A stretch of 64,000 nucleotides of DNA from PALSA-610 sp038239145 (GTDB taxonomy: Bacteria > Actinomycetota > Acidimicrobiia > IMCC26256 > PALSA-610): positions 1-64,000 of the forward strand of contig JBBSFB010000020.1 in assembly GCA_038239145.1 (NCBI GenBank), written 5' to 3'. Positions 17,472 to 25,662 of the stretch are shown in pieces. The translations under genes and the position numbers were made by a program. Under the pieces are notes generated by a model that was not told the origin of the DNA, did no database searches, and saw only the letters and a program-made list of their open reading frames with translations. Within the stretch, counting starts at the first letter, position 1; each line of letters starts with the position of its first letter.

Positions 17472-17521
17472 GCCGGTTCTTTGCCCCAGAACCGGCGTGA
17501 CTGCGGGGCACTGTGTGCCCC
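17472..17521. promoter_or_regulatory. Two adjacent perfect hairpins in a divergent promoter region
   Basis: First hairpin: GCCGGTTCT (17472-17480), seven-base loop, AGAACCGGC (17488-17496). Second: GGGGCAC (17505-17511), TGT loop, GTGCCCC (17515-17521). A third GCCGGTT copy follows at about 17530. Neither is followed by a T-run on either strand, and the flanking genes diverge, so terminators are not expected. They may be operators or leader-RNA structure of either gene. Confidence 0.45.
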
Positions 17522-17593
17522 GAGATAACGCCGGTTCGAGCGGTGGGTTGGGTCTCGGGAAGATGCGGCGTCGATCCAAGGTTCCAACCTCCG

Positions 17594-18637
17594 ATGAATG
17601 ACCTTGCCCCCGCCTCGCGCCCCCCGCTCTCCGTGCTCGACCTCGTTCCGGTCGGCGAGGGATCGACCGCGGCGATCGCGCTGGCGGCTTCGGTCGACCT
17701 GGCCCGGCTCGTCGAGCGCCTCGGGTACCGGCGCCTCTGGGTGGCCGAGCACCACAACATGCCCGGGATCGCCAGCTCCTCTCCCCCGGTGCTCATCGCT
17801 CACCTCGCCGCCGCGACCGAGTCCATCCGGGTCGGCGCGGGCGGGGTGATGCTCCCGAATCACGCATCACTCGTCGTGGCCGAGCAGTTCGGGATGCTCG
17901 AGGCGTTGCATCCGGGTCGGATCGACCTCGGGATCGGGCGCGCGCCCGGCACCGATCCGGCCACCGCAGCCGCGCTCCGCCGCAGCCGCTCGTCGATCAT
18001 GGCCGACGAGTTCCCCGAGCAGCTCCGCGACCTCTTCTCATTCTTCGACGGCACCCATCCGCAGATCACGGCGGTACCCGGACGGGGCTACCGGCCCGCG
18101 GTGTGGATGCTCGGGTCGAGCGACTTCAGCGCCCGCGTCGCCGGCGCACTCGGGTTGCCGTTCTCGTTCGCGCACCACTTCGCGTCGCAGAACACCGTTG
18201 CCGCACTCCAGATATATCGCGACTCGTTCCAACCCTCGGCCGATCTCGCCGAGCCCTACTCGATGATCGGGGTACCGGTGATCTGCGCCGACACCGACGA
18301 CCGGGCCCGTTGGCTCTCAGGTCCGAGCGCGCTGTCGTTCGTCCGGCTGCGCCAAGGCCGCCCTACGCAGCTCCCCACGCCGGAGGAAGCTGCCGAGTAC
18401 GTGTTCACCCCGACCGAACGCGAGATCGTGCGGGCCTGGACCGCACCCCTCGTCCGGGGCGAGCCCGAGCACGTCCGGGACGAGCTGGAAGCACTCGCGC
18501 AACGCACCGGCGCCGACGAGCTGATGATCACCACGATGCTCCACGGTCCCGCCGACCGCATGCGGTCGTACGAGCTCCTCGCACAGAGTTGGGATCTCGC
18601 CGCGCTCGCGCCCGGAGTACCCGAACTCTCCGTCTGA
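17594..18637 (+). CDS. Luciferase-like (LLM class) flavin-dependent oxidoreductase
   Basis: 347 residues, a single TIM-barrel of the bacterial luciferase superfamily (PF00296). The diagnostic blocks are 'GYRRLWVAEHHNMPGIASS', 'IRVGAGGVMLPNHASLVVAEQF' and 'HPGRIDLGIGRAPGTDP', which place it in the group 1 'MsnO8-like' LLM family of FMN-dependent monooxygenases. Uses FMNH2 (or F420) and oxygen on an unknown organic substrate. ATG 17594 begins just before the first barrel strand ('LSVLDLVPVGEG'). Upstream hairpins (17472-17521) may control it. Confidence 0.88.
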   Translation: MNDLAPASRPPLSVLDLVPVGEGSTAAIALAASVDLARLVERLGYRRLWVAEHHNMPGIASSSPPVLIAHLAAATESIRVGAGGVMLPNHASLVVAEQFGMLEALHPGRIDLGIGRAPGTDPATAAALRRSRSSIMADEFPEQLRDLFSFFDGTHPQITAVPGRGYRPAVWMLGSSDFSARVAGALGLPFSFAHHFASQNTVAALQIYRDSFQPSADLAEPYSMIGVPVICADTDDRARWLSGPSALSFVRLRQGRPTQLPTPEEAAEYVFTPTEREIVRAWTAPLVRGEPEHVRDELEALAQRTGADELMITTMLHGPADRMRSYELLAQSWDLAALAPGVPELSV

Positions 18638-18663
18638 CCTCAGGGCGGGCGAAACTGAGGCTA

Positions 18664-19942
18664 TGCCGAACCCGCCGGAGGCGATCTCGATCTCCGCGTC
18701 CGTCGCTCGCCGATTCGTCCTCGGTCGCCACGACTTTGGCCCGGACGCCGCGGCGCCGGGAAGGCGGGAACGCTCGACGCGATGACTGCGATCGAGCAAC
18801 TCCAGCTCGACCCACTCGTCATCGTCGCTCGCAGTCACGACCTCGCGCTGCACAGCCGCGTGAGCAGGTACGAGCCGTCGTTGTTCGACACGCTGACCTA
18901 CGGGGAGCGCCGCTTCTTCGACTGGGGCGGCTGGCTCGCGGTTCGACCGATGGCCGAGCTCCCGTACTGGCGGACTCTGATGCGGCGCCATCGCGAACGA
19001 CCGAACACACGACGGATCGTCGATGAGCACGGGCCGGCACTCGACGCGATCCGTAGCCTCCTGCACGAGCGGGGGACGCTGACGAGCCGGGATTTCGCGG
19101 CCGCCGAGCGCCGGGCCGTCGACAGCTACCGAGGCAGCAAGGACTCCTCGCTCGCGCTCTACTACCTGTGGATCACCGGCGAAGCGATGACGCATCATCG
19201 CGACGGTTTCGAGCGCGTGTACGCACCGACCGAGGCCATCGCGCCCGCGCACCTGATCACCGAAGCGAGCGACGACGAGACCGATCGGTTCCGTGCGCGC
19301 AAGGCGGTCGCGTTCGCGGGCATAGGCCGGCCCGGGCCGCTCAGCCAACCTCTCGTCCGAAAGGTGGGGCGCGACGAGGAACGCGCCCTCGAACGAACGA
19401 TGGTCGAGGCCGGCGAGCTCGTCGACGTCGTGGTCGAGGGCTGGCCCGGGCGCCACTTCGTGGTCGGCGCCGATCTCGAGACCTTGCACGAGGTCGCGAG
19501 CGGACACGTTCCCGCGGCCTGGATCCCGATCGGCGCGACGACCGTCGACGAAGTCACCCTCCTCTCACCTCTCGATCCCGCGGTCGACCGGGCTCGCGCC
19601 AAGGCGCTGTTCGGGTTCGACTACGTGTGGGAGATCTACAAGAAGCAGGAGCTCGTGCAGTACGGCCGTTACACGATGCCGATGCTCTGGGGCGACGGGC
19701 TCGCCGGGCGTATCGATCTGCGGACGGACCGCCGATCGAAGACGCTCGTCGTGAACGGCATCTGGCTCGAGGACAGTGCCCTTGCCCGATCCCCTGGGTT
19801 CAAGGACGCTCTGCAGGCGGGGCTCCGGCGCATGATGGCCTTCCTCGGCACCGATCGGATCGACGCGACGACCGTCGCGACGCCGGCGCTCCGGCGCGCC
19901 GTCACGTCGATCAACCCGAAGCGGCGCGCCGCTCCTCGCTGA
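18664..19942 (+). pseudogene. Winged-helix DNA-binding (YcaQ/HTH_42-like) protein, one-base frameshift
   Basis: From ATG 18664 the first frame reads 'AISISASVARRFVLGRHDF', the normal N-terminus of this family, then runs out of frame. The second frame carries 'LWPGRRGAGKAGTLDAM', 'QLQLDPLVIVARSHDLALHS' and everything to the stop at 19942. A one-base deletion in the CTTT at about 18733-18737 explains the break. The restored protein would be ~425 residues. Family members are DUF1006/YcaQ glycosylase-like proteins that unhook DNA interstrand crosslinks; the C-terminal 'FGFDYVWEIYKKQELVQYGRYTMPMLWGD' fits. An internal ATG at 18782 could yield a protein lacking the first ~39 residues. Its end overlaps the convergent SDR by 32 nt. 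Confidence 0.72.
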
Positions 19943-20810
19943 CGCGAGCCGCAAGCGTGCGCGTAATCCGGCGCGCGGTCCGGCGACCGACGGCCTCGAC
20001 CAGCCCGGGCGCGAGCCGTTGCAGGTACCAGACCGCAGCGGCGGAGGCGGGAGCGACCACGACGGCACGATCGCGTGCGACGCCTTTCAACGCCGCCCGG
20101 GCAAACCGGTCGGGGCTGATTGGACGGAGTCCAACCGTCGCCATGTACTCCCGGCCGGTCAAGACGGGGACCGTGAACGGCGGCAGGTCGGCGGGCAACC
20201 CGGCGTCGAGGATCGGCGTGTCGACACTGCCCGGGCACAACACACTCACGCGCACGCCGTACAGCGCGGCTTCGGCGCGCAACGCCCCACTGAGCCCGAC
20301 GACTGCGTGTTTGCTCGCCGAATACGCGGCGACGAGCACCGCCGGTGCAAGGCCCGCCGTCGACGCGGTGTTCACGATGTGGCCGTGCCGCTGGCGCACC
20401 ATCACGGGATAAGCGGCAAGCACTCCGTTAACGACTCCGCGCAGGTTGACGTCGATGACCCGGTTCCAATGCTCGGCACTCATCGCGGTCGTGGGTCCGC
20501 CGATGACGATGCCGGCATTGTTGAACATGTAATCGAGGCGACCGTGGTGCGCGACGACCTCGTCGGCGAGCCTCCGAACCCCGTCCTCATCGCGAACGTC
20601 CAGCGCCGCGGACCGGACCGAGCCCGACCCGTCCGACGCGCGAGTTGCGATCTCGGCGGCGATGCTCTCGGCGCGCTCACCTTCGATGTCAGCGAGCACG
20701 ACGTGCGCTCCCCGCGCCGCGAGCTGGGCGCCCAGGCATCGGCCGATCCCCGACGCGCCACCCGTCACGATCGCCGTGGTACCGGAGAACGATCTTGTCC
20801 GCCTGATCAT
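19911..20810 (-). CDS. Short-chain dehydrogenase/reductase
   Basis: 299 residues, classical SDR. NAD(P) motif 'TGGASGIG' near residue 17, 'NNAGIVIGG', catalytic Ser in 'VNTASTAGL' and Tyr-x3-Lys in 'YSASKHA', then 'CPGSVDTP'. An acidic residue after the second strand ('VVLADIEGERAES') favours NAD(H). The C-terminal 60 residues are Arg/Ala-rich and longer than usual ('VGRRTARRITRTLAARV'), typical of a membrane-associated or acyl-substrate subgroup. The next gene on the plus strand, pirin, begins 67 nt beyond its start. Confidence 0.9.
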   Translation of the reverse strand: MIRRTRSFSGTTAIVTGGASGIGRCLGAQLAARGAHVVLADIEGERAESIAAEIATRASDGSGSVRSAALDVRDEDGVRRLADEVVAHHGRLDYMFNNAGIVIGGPTTAMSAEHWNRVIDVNLRGVVNGVLAAYPVMVRQRHGHIVNTASTAGLAPAVLVAAYSASKHAVVGLSGALRAEAALYGVRVSVLCPGSVDTPILDAGLPADLPPFTVPVLTGREYMATVGLRPISPDRFARAALKGVARDRAVVVAPASAAAVWYLQRLAPGLVEAVGRRTARRITRTLAARVSEERRAASG

Positions 20811-20877
20811 CCGCCGACCCTACGGCGACGCGCAGTCGCGAGACCGGTGCATCAGCGCGGAGTCCTATCCTTGCGGC

Positions 20878-21912
20878 ATGAACGATCCTGTGATCGAGAC
20901 GGCTCCGCTCGGCTTCCAATGGGCGACCGTCGACCCCTTCTTGTTCTGCGTCCACCACGTCGACGACTACCCGGCCGGGAACGACGACCTCGCGCCGGAT
21001 CCGGCCCTGCTCGCCGGACGCGAGATCGGCATGGACTTCACTGGACGGGACGGATGGCGTATGTACCACGGCTCGAACGTGCCCGGCTTCCCACAGCACC
21101 CGCACCGCGGCTTCGAGACCGTGACCTTCGTGCGGCGCGGGTACATCGACCACTCCGACTCGCTCGGCGCTGCCGCGCGGTTCGGGCCGGGCGACGTCCA
21201 GTGGCTCACCGCGGGCAAGGGCATCGTGCACTGCGAGATGTTCCCGCTCCTCGACCGGGACGAGCCCAACCCGCTCGAGCTGTTCCAGATCTGGTTGAAC
21301 CTGCCCGCGGCCGACAAGATGGTCGAGCCGTATTTCACGATGTTGTGGAACGAGGATCTCCCGACCCTCGAGACCACCGACGCCGAGGGCCACACGGCCC
21401 GGATCACGGTCGTCGCGGGTGAGCTCGCCGGGTTGCGACCGCCGCCGCCGCCCCCCGACTCGTGGGCATCCCGTCCCGAAGCCGATCTCGCGATCTGGCA
21501 CCTCGAGCTCGCGCCCGACGCGCCGTGGACCATTCCGCCGACCGCCGGGCCCGACACCGTGCGCGTGCTCTATGTGTTCGAGGGTTCGGCGCGCATCGGC
21601 GAACACGATCTCGACGCGTCGACCGGCGCGCGGCTGCGCGTCGAAGACGACGTCGTGATCACCGCCGGCAGCCGCGGCGTCGAGGCGCTCGTGCTGCAGG
21701 CGCGCCCGATCGGTGAGCCGGTCGCGCAACGCGGTCCGTTCGTCATGAACGATCAGGCCGAGATCGCGCAGGCGTTCGCCGACTACCGCGCGACCGGGTT
21801 CGGAGGTTGGCCGTGGCCCACCGACGATCCCGTCCACACGCGCGACGCGGGGCGTTTCGCCCGAGACCCCGAGGGTCGGTCAATCGTGCGCTCGGAGTCG
21901 GTCTCGGCCTGA
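20878..21912 (+). CDS. Pirin family protein
   Basis: 344 residues, bicupin pirin fold. The N-terminal cupin has the metal-binding set 'PQHPHRGFETVTFVRRG' (two His), 'HSDSLG' and 'GIVHCEMF' (His and Glu). The C-terminal domain follows after a Pro-rich linker of six prolines near residue 185. Pirins are Fe-binding proteins, some with quercetinase activity or roles in redox regulation. Start fixed at ATG 20878 by the alignment of the first strand; the frame is open upstream. Reads divergently from the SDR. Confidence 0.9.
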   Translation: MNDPVIETAPLGFQWATVDPFLFCVHHVDDYPAGNDDLAPDPALLAGREIGMDFTGRDGWRMYHGSNVPGFPQHPHRGFETVTFVRRGYIDHSDSLGAAARFGPGDVQWLTAGKGIVHCEMFPLLDRDEPNPLELFQIWLNLPAADKMVEPYFTMLWNEDLPTLETTDAEGHTARITVVAGELAGLRPPPPPPDSWASRPEADLAIWHLELAPDAPWTIPPTAGPDTVRVLYVFEGSARIGEHDLDASTGARLRVEDDVVITAGSRGVEALVLQARPIGEPVAQRGPFVMNDQAEIAQAFADYRATGFGGWPWPTDDPVHTRDAGRFARDPEGRSIVRSESVSA

Positions 21913-21939
21913 CTCCGCCGGCCGTTCCCGCAGGACGCG

Positions 21940-22290
21940 TCAGACGCCGACGCTGATATCAGCCCGGTCGGCGTAGAACGCGAGCATGCCCTTGACACCC
22001 TCGGCCCCGGGGATCGGGTTCTCGTAGCTCCACACGATGCCGTCGTGCACCGCGCCGCCCGACTCGAGCGTCCAGTACGAGGCGTGGCCCTTGAACGGGC
22101 ACTCGGTCGAGAAGTTGGTCTTGCGCAACAGGTCCATGCGCACGTCTTCTTGGCGTAGGTAGTAGCGGGTCGGCAGGCCCGTCTCCTCGAGCAGCACGGG
22201 GCGGACCGTCTCGGCGATCACCTCGCCATCGACGCGGACGACCACGTGGACATCGGCAGGATGGATGGTGACGGTGTGCCCTGGGTTCAT
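21940..22290 (-). CDS. DUF427 domain protein
   Basis: 116 residues matching the small DUF427 fold (PF04248): 'VVVRVDGEVIAETVRPVLLEE', 'RYYLRQEDVRMDLL', 'TECPFKGHASYW' and 'VWSYENPIPG' are the conserved blocks. Molecular role undefined in the family. Start ATG 22290. Convergent with pirin (28 nt between ends) and divergent from the MscS gene. Confidence 0.9.
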   Translation of the reverse strand: MNPGHTVTIHPADVHVVVRVDGEVIAETVRPVLLEETGLPTRYYLRQEDVRMDLLRKTNFSTECPFKGHASYWTLESGGAVHDGIVWSYENPIPGAEGVKGMLAFYADRADISVGV

Positions 22291-22366
22291 ACGGGAGTCA
22301 ACGCTAGCCAGGCCCCTGCGATTCCTTGCGATCGTTCCCGGCTCGGGTCGGTCATTCGGGCCGGGC

Positions 22367-23263
22367 ATGATGTTGGTCATGACACTCGCCATCACCTCGC
22401 TCGGCGATTTCGGCAAGTGGCTCCGCGGCGACGGTCTCGTCATCGTGCTGCTGATCGTCGGATCACTCCTCCTGGCCCGGTTCGCAGGGTGGTTCGGCGC
22501 GTGGCTGACCGACCGCATCGACGCCCAGGACCGCCGCGACGACTCCCTGGTCCGGTCGGAGGCCGCCAAACACCGGCACTCGCTGACCCAGGTCATCACC
22601 TGGTCGGTCATCGTCCTCATCTACTCGGTGACCGCGGTGCTGGTGCTGGCTCGATTCGGGGTACCGCTCTCGAGTCTCATCGCGCCGGCAACCGTCGCCG
22701 GGGTCGCGCTCGGCTTTGGCGCGCAGCGGATCGTGCAGGACATCCTCGCCGGCTTCTTCATCATCACCGAACGTCAATACGCATTCGGGGACCTGATCCG
22801 GATCTCGAACCTCGGCTCGACTACGGGAATCGTGGGAACGGTCGAGGACGTGACCCTCCGCACGACCCGCATGCGCACCGTCAACGGTGAAGTGGTGATC
22901 GTTCCGAACGGTCAGATCAACCAGGTGACCAACCTCTCGCGGGACTGGGCGCGCGCCGTCGTCGACATTCCACTTCCGGCAACGGCCGACATCAGCCGCG
23001 TGAACGCGATCCTGCAGTCGGTTGGTCAAGCGCTGTACGACGACGAGTCGTTCCGTCCGCTCCTGCTCGACACCCCCACGGTGATGGGCGTCGAGAGCAT
23101 CGACGTCGACCGGCTGAGCATCCGCATGGTGTCGCGCACGCTTCCGGGCAAGCAGTTCGAGGTCGGGCGCGAACTGCGGTCGCGGGTCGCCACGGCGCTC
23201 CGGGAGGAAGGCATCATCCTCCCGACCGACCTCGAGACCAGCAACGCGCCCGGTTCGACGTGA
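22367..23263 (+). CDS. MscS-type mechanosensitive channel
   Basis: 298 residues. Two or three transmembrane helices, the last being the pore-lining Gly/Ala-rich helix 'SLIAPATVAGVALGFGAQRIVQDILAGFFIITE', which is the MscS hallmark, then the beta domain ('FGDLIRISNLGSTTGIVGTVEDVTLRTTRM', 'VIVPNGQINQVTN') and a C-terminal alpha/beta cage portion. Protects the cell against hypo-osmotic shock. Start taken as ATG 22367; ATGs at 22370 and 22379 are alternatives. Its TGA overlaps the ATG of the next gene by one base. Confidence 0.92.
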   Translation: MMLVMTLAITSLGDFGKWLRGDGLVIVLLIVGSLLLARFAGWFGAWLTDRIDAQDRRDDSLVRSEAAKHRHSLTQVITWSVIVLIYSVTAVLVLARFGVPLSSLIAPATVAGVALGFGAQRIVQDILAGFFIITERQYAFGDLIRISNLGSTTGIVGTVEDVTLRTTRMRTVNGEVVIVPNGQINQVTNLSRDWARAVVDIPLPATADISRVNAILQSVGQALYDDESFRPLLLDTPTVMGVESIDVDRLSIRMVSRTLPGKQFEVGRELRSRVATALREEGIILPTDLETSNAPGST

Positions 23264-23625
23264 TGCGCCACCGATTGCGGAAGTCGACAACGGTGCTGAG
23301 CGCGGTGTTCATCGTCACGCTCGTCGTGTACCTGCTCGTGCGCCCCGCGCCCGACCCGTCCCCCACCACGATCCCGACGGTGCCGCAACAGACGGCGCCC
23401 GTCCGCACGACCACATCGACGCGTCGACTCGAAACCACGACCACCGGACCCGACGCGACCCGGACCACGACGACTCTCCCGAAGTCGTCGACGACGAAGC
23501 CCGGTACGACGACGTCGACGACTTCCACAGCGACCCCTTCGTCGTCGACGTCGTCGGCGTCATCGTCATCCACTTCGGCGCCGGGCTCGGCGGTCACGAG
23601 CACGACCTCGACAACCGTCCCTTAG
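23263..23625 (+). CDS. Membrane-anchored Thr/Ser-rich protein
   Basis: 120 residues: a basic N-terminus and one helix ('VLSAVFIVTLVVYLLV'), then about 90 residues almost wholly of Thr, Ser and Pro. The Thr/Ser tail would lie outside the membrane and could be O-mannosylated, as in other actinobacterial surface linkers (inference). It is translationally linked to the mscS gene (stop/start overlap TGATG at 23261-23265), hinting at a shared envelope role. No domain follows the linker, which is odd; a C-terminal domain may have been lost. Confidence 0.65.
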   Translation: MRHRLRKSTTVLSAVFIVTLVVYLLVRPAPDPSPTTIPTVPQQTAPVRTTTSTRRLETTTTGPDATRTTTTLPKSSTTKPGTTTSTTSTATPSSSTSSASSSSTSAPGSAVTSTTSTTVP

Positions 23626-23652
23626 CCGGGACGACGCCGACTGGACCTCCGG

Positions 23653-24894
23653 TCAGCGGACGAAGCCCACCAACAGCGGCGGCGAGGTCGCGGCGATCCC
23701 GACGACGTCGTCGGCAACGAAGGTCAGGTTGCCGAGCTTGGACGCGTTCCCGAACCGGCGCACGACGCCGGTATTCGACGCGAGCCAGTAGCCGCGGCCG
23801 TCGGGTGTCGCCGCCATGTCGACGATCTGGGCGCCGGCGCCCGCCGCCGAACCGAAGAACGGCGCATCACCGAACGCGAAGAGACCACCGTCGGCGGCGT
23901 GCATCCAGTACCCCTTCGCGCTCGACCGGGCGACCATGCCGACGATCGGTTGGTTGAGGTGGATGTTCCCGGTCGAACCCAGGAACTTGGCGTCGCCGAA
24001 CGCGAAGATCCCGCCGTCGCGCGCCACCAGCCAATACCCATTACCGGTCTGGGTGCGGGCCATGCCGACGACCGGTTGGTTCAAGGTGATGTTGCCCGTC
24101 GACCCGAAGAACTTGGCGTCGCCGAACGCGAAGATCCCGCCGTCGCGCGCTACCAGCCAATACCCCCTACCAGTGAGCGTGCGCTCCATGCCGACGATCG
24201 GCTGATTGAGATGGATGTTGCCCGTCGACCCGAAGAACTTGGCGTTGCCGTAGCTGAAGATGCCACCGTCCGACGCAAGCAGCCAGTACCCGTCTCCGTT
24301 CGACGTGGTCTTGATCGAGATGATCGGAGCCTGCAGCCCGATGCTCGTCGCGCTTCCGTGGAACACCGCGTCGCCGAAGGGAGCAACGCCGCCCTGGCTG
24401 CCGGCGAGGTAGTAGCCCTCTGTGCCCTTCCCGGTTAGCGCGATCGTCTGGGGAGACCCAGTTGCGTTGTCGGAGATCCGCAGCGTGTCGGTGCGCGTGC
24501 CCGCGGCATCCGGGAGAAAGAAGGTCGTGATCGTACACGAGCCGCTGACGGGGAGCGTCGGGTGGTCGAAGCACGTCGTCGAGCCGAAGTAGTCGTTCGT
24601 CGACGACTTGATGTCACTGAACTCGACCGCGGTCGAACCCGTGTTGTGGACGGTCACCGTCTTGCCGATACCGCTCTCCGTGCCGGCGCGCTGAGTCGGG
24701 AACGTGAGCGTGGTCGCCGAAACGCTCACCGCCGTCGCGGCGAGCGCAACCGCGCCGCCTTCGGCCGGCGCATGCGGCCCACCGAATCCCTGGGCGTCGG
24801 CAGGACTCGTGATCAACACGCACGCGAACATTGCGGATACACCGCACGCAGCGGTGCGGCCGCGACGACTCAGATCGATGGGTTGACGCTTCAC
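23653..24894 (-). CDS. Secreted protein: Ig-like domain plus 42-residue GYW repeats
   Basis: 413 residues from GTG 24894. Signal peptide with an Arg-rich n-region and hydrophobic core ('VSAMFACVLITSPADAQG'). Residues ~45-140 resemble an abnormal-spindle/choice-of-anchor Ig-like domain ('VSATTLTFPTQRAGTESGIGK', 'VHNTGSTAVEFSDI', 'SGSCTITTFFLPDAAGTRTDTL'). The rest is five to six repeats of a 42-residue unit ('GYWLVARDGGIFAFGDAKF' plus 'GSTGNIxLNQPIVGM'). Near-identical DNA between neighbouring units shows recent duplication. Predicted extracellular propeller-like binding surface. Paralogue of the gene at 7993-9864. Confidence 0.8.
   Translation of the reverse strand: MKRQPIDLSRRGRTAACGVSAMFACVLITSPADAQGFGGPHAPAEGGAVALAATAVSVSATTLTFPTQRAGTESGIGKTVTVHNTGSTAVEFSDIKSSTNDYFGSTTCFDHPTLPVSGSCTITTFFLPDAAGTRTDTLRISDNATGSPQTIALTGKGTEGYYLAGSQGGVAPFGDAVFHGSATSIGLQAPIISIKTTSNGDGYWLLASDGGIFSYGNAKFFGSTGNIHLNQPIVGMERTLTGRGYWLVARDGGIFAFGDAKFFGSTGNITLNQPVVGMARTQTGNGYWLVARDGGIFAFGDAKFLGSTGNIHLNQPIVGMVARSSAKGYWMHAADGGLFAFGDAPFFGSAAGAGAQIVDMAATPDGRGYWLASNTGVVRRFGNASKLGNLTFVADDVVGIAATSPPLLVGFVR
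23860..24370 (-). repeat. Tandem 126-bp coding repeat
   Basis: Within the secreted repeat gene, the motif ACTTGGCGTYG recurs at 23985, 24111 and 24237, exactly 126 nt apart (42 codons). The surrounding 50-60 nt are near-identical between the units at ~23990 and ~24115. Less similar units flank these three. Length variation between strains is likely by recombination or slippage (inference). Confidence 0.75.
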
Positions 24895-25017
24895 TCGCGA
24901 CCTTTCCGTCGGCACTCCCGCCCGTTCGAGCAGGCACACGTGTCGCCCACACTAAGAAACCCGACAACCAAAGTGGGGGAAATGCCGACGCAGACGGCCT
25001 GCCGGTGTTTTCGTGGC

Positions 25018-25647
25018 TCAGACGAAGGTGGCGATGGTCTGCGCGATCAGACCGGCCACGAACGCGAGACCGAGGAAGACGTACGCGGCGCGCAGGTGCC
25101 GGTACTTTTTCTCTACGAGGTAGCGACCCTGGTCGTGAATGTCGGCCGCCTGGGCTTCGTACATGACGCTGTCGTCGGCGGCGATCTTAGCTATCGTCTC
25201 GATGAAGCGACTGCGCGACATCGACGCGAAGTGCCCGAAGAACAACGGATTCTCGTGCATCTCGAAATCGATGCGCACTTCACTCTTGCGCGGCAGTCGG
25301 AACTTGGGAACCACCACCGTGATCGCGCTCAACAGCGAGAGCAGGGTTCCGATGGCAACCGCGGCGAGGCCGGGCCGAAGCGAATGCTCACCCCAACGGG
25401 TCGCGACGACGGTCAACACGAGGGACGACGTTGTAATGACGATGTTGGCTTTGAGGTCGGCCTGGCCCGTGTACGTGACGAGCGTGTTCTGCATCCCGGT
25501 GAGAAGTTCGTCGACCCCCCGACGGGGAACGACGTTGGCAAAGGCGCCCTCGTTGCTCTCGCCCACCTCGGTCGGTGCGATCCGCATCAGTTCCTCCACG
25601 GTTTCGAGCGTATACGTAAGGTCGATTCGGGAGTTCCGCAGCCGCAC
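25018..25647 (-). CDS. Pycsar effector-like (PycTM/DUF5706-type) membrane protein
   Basis: 209 residues. Soluble N-terminal ~60 residues, two helices (~67-84 'IVITTSSLVLTVVAT'; ~93-113 'LAAVAIGTLLSLLSAITVVV'), a ~70-residue cytoplasmic part and a final helix (~186-206). Family-like marks are 'GQADLKANI' at the first helix (compare the D-x-K-A of PycTM proteins), 'NPLFFGHFASMS', 'DDSVMYEAQAADIHDQGRYL' and 'KKYRHLRAAYVFLG'. Together these match the Pycsar effector family (PF18967) as I know it. In Pycsar, a phage-triggered cyclic nucleotide activates such proteins to impair the membrane. Start GTG 25647 has AAGGGG upstream. It lies 15 nt after the cyclase gene, same strand, so co-transcribed. 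Confidence 0.72.
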   Translation of the reverse strand: MRLRNSRIDLTYTLETVEELMRIAPTEVGESNEGAFANVVPRRGVDELLTGMQNTLVTYTGQADLKANIVITTSSLVLTVVATRWGEHSLRPGLAAVAIGTLLSLLSAITVVVPKFRLPRKSEVRIDFEMHENPLFFGHFASMSRSRFIETIAKIAADDSVMYEAQAADIHDQGRYLVEKKYRHLRAAYVFLGLAFVAGLIAQTIATFV

Positions 25648-25662
25648 CAGAATCCCCTTAGA

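Noticed and set aside
23260..23262. GTG start one codon earlier for the Thr-rich protein
   Set aside because: ATG 23263 in the TGATG overlap is the more usual coupled start.
25018..25647. Alternative reading of the small membrane protein as a generic DUF or transporter
   Set aside because: Only three helices, no transport motif; the conserved FFGHFA and KKYRHLRAAY blocks fit the Pycsar effector family best, although not confirmed by search.
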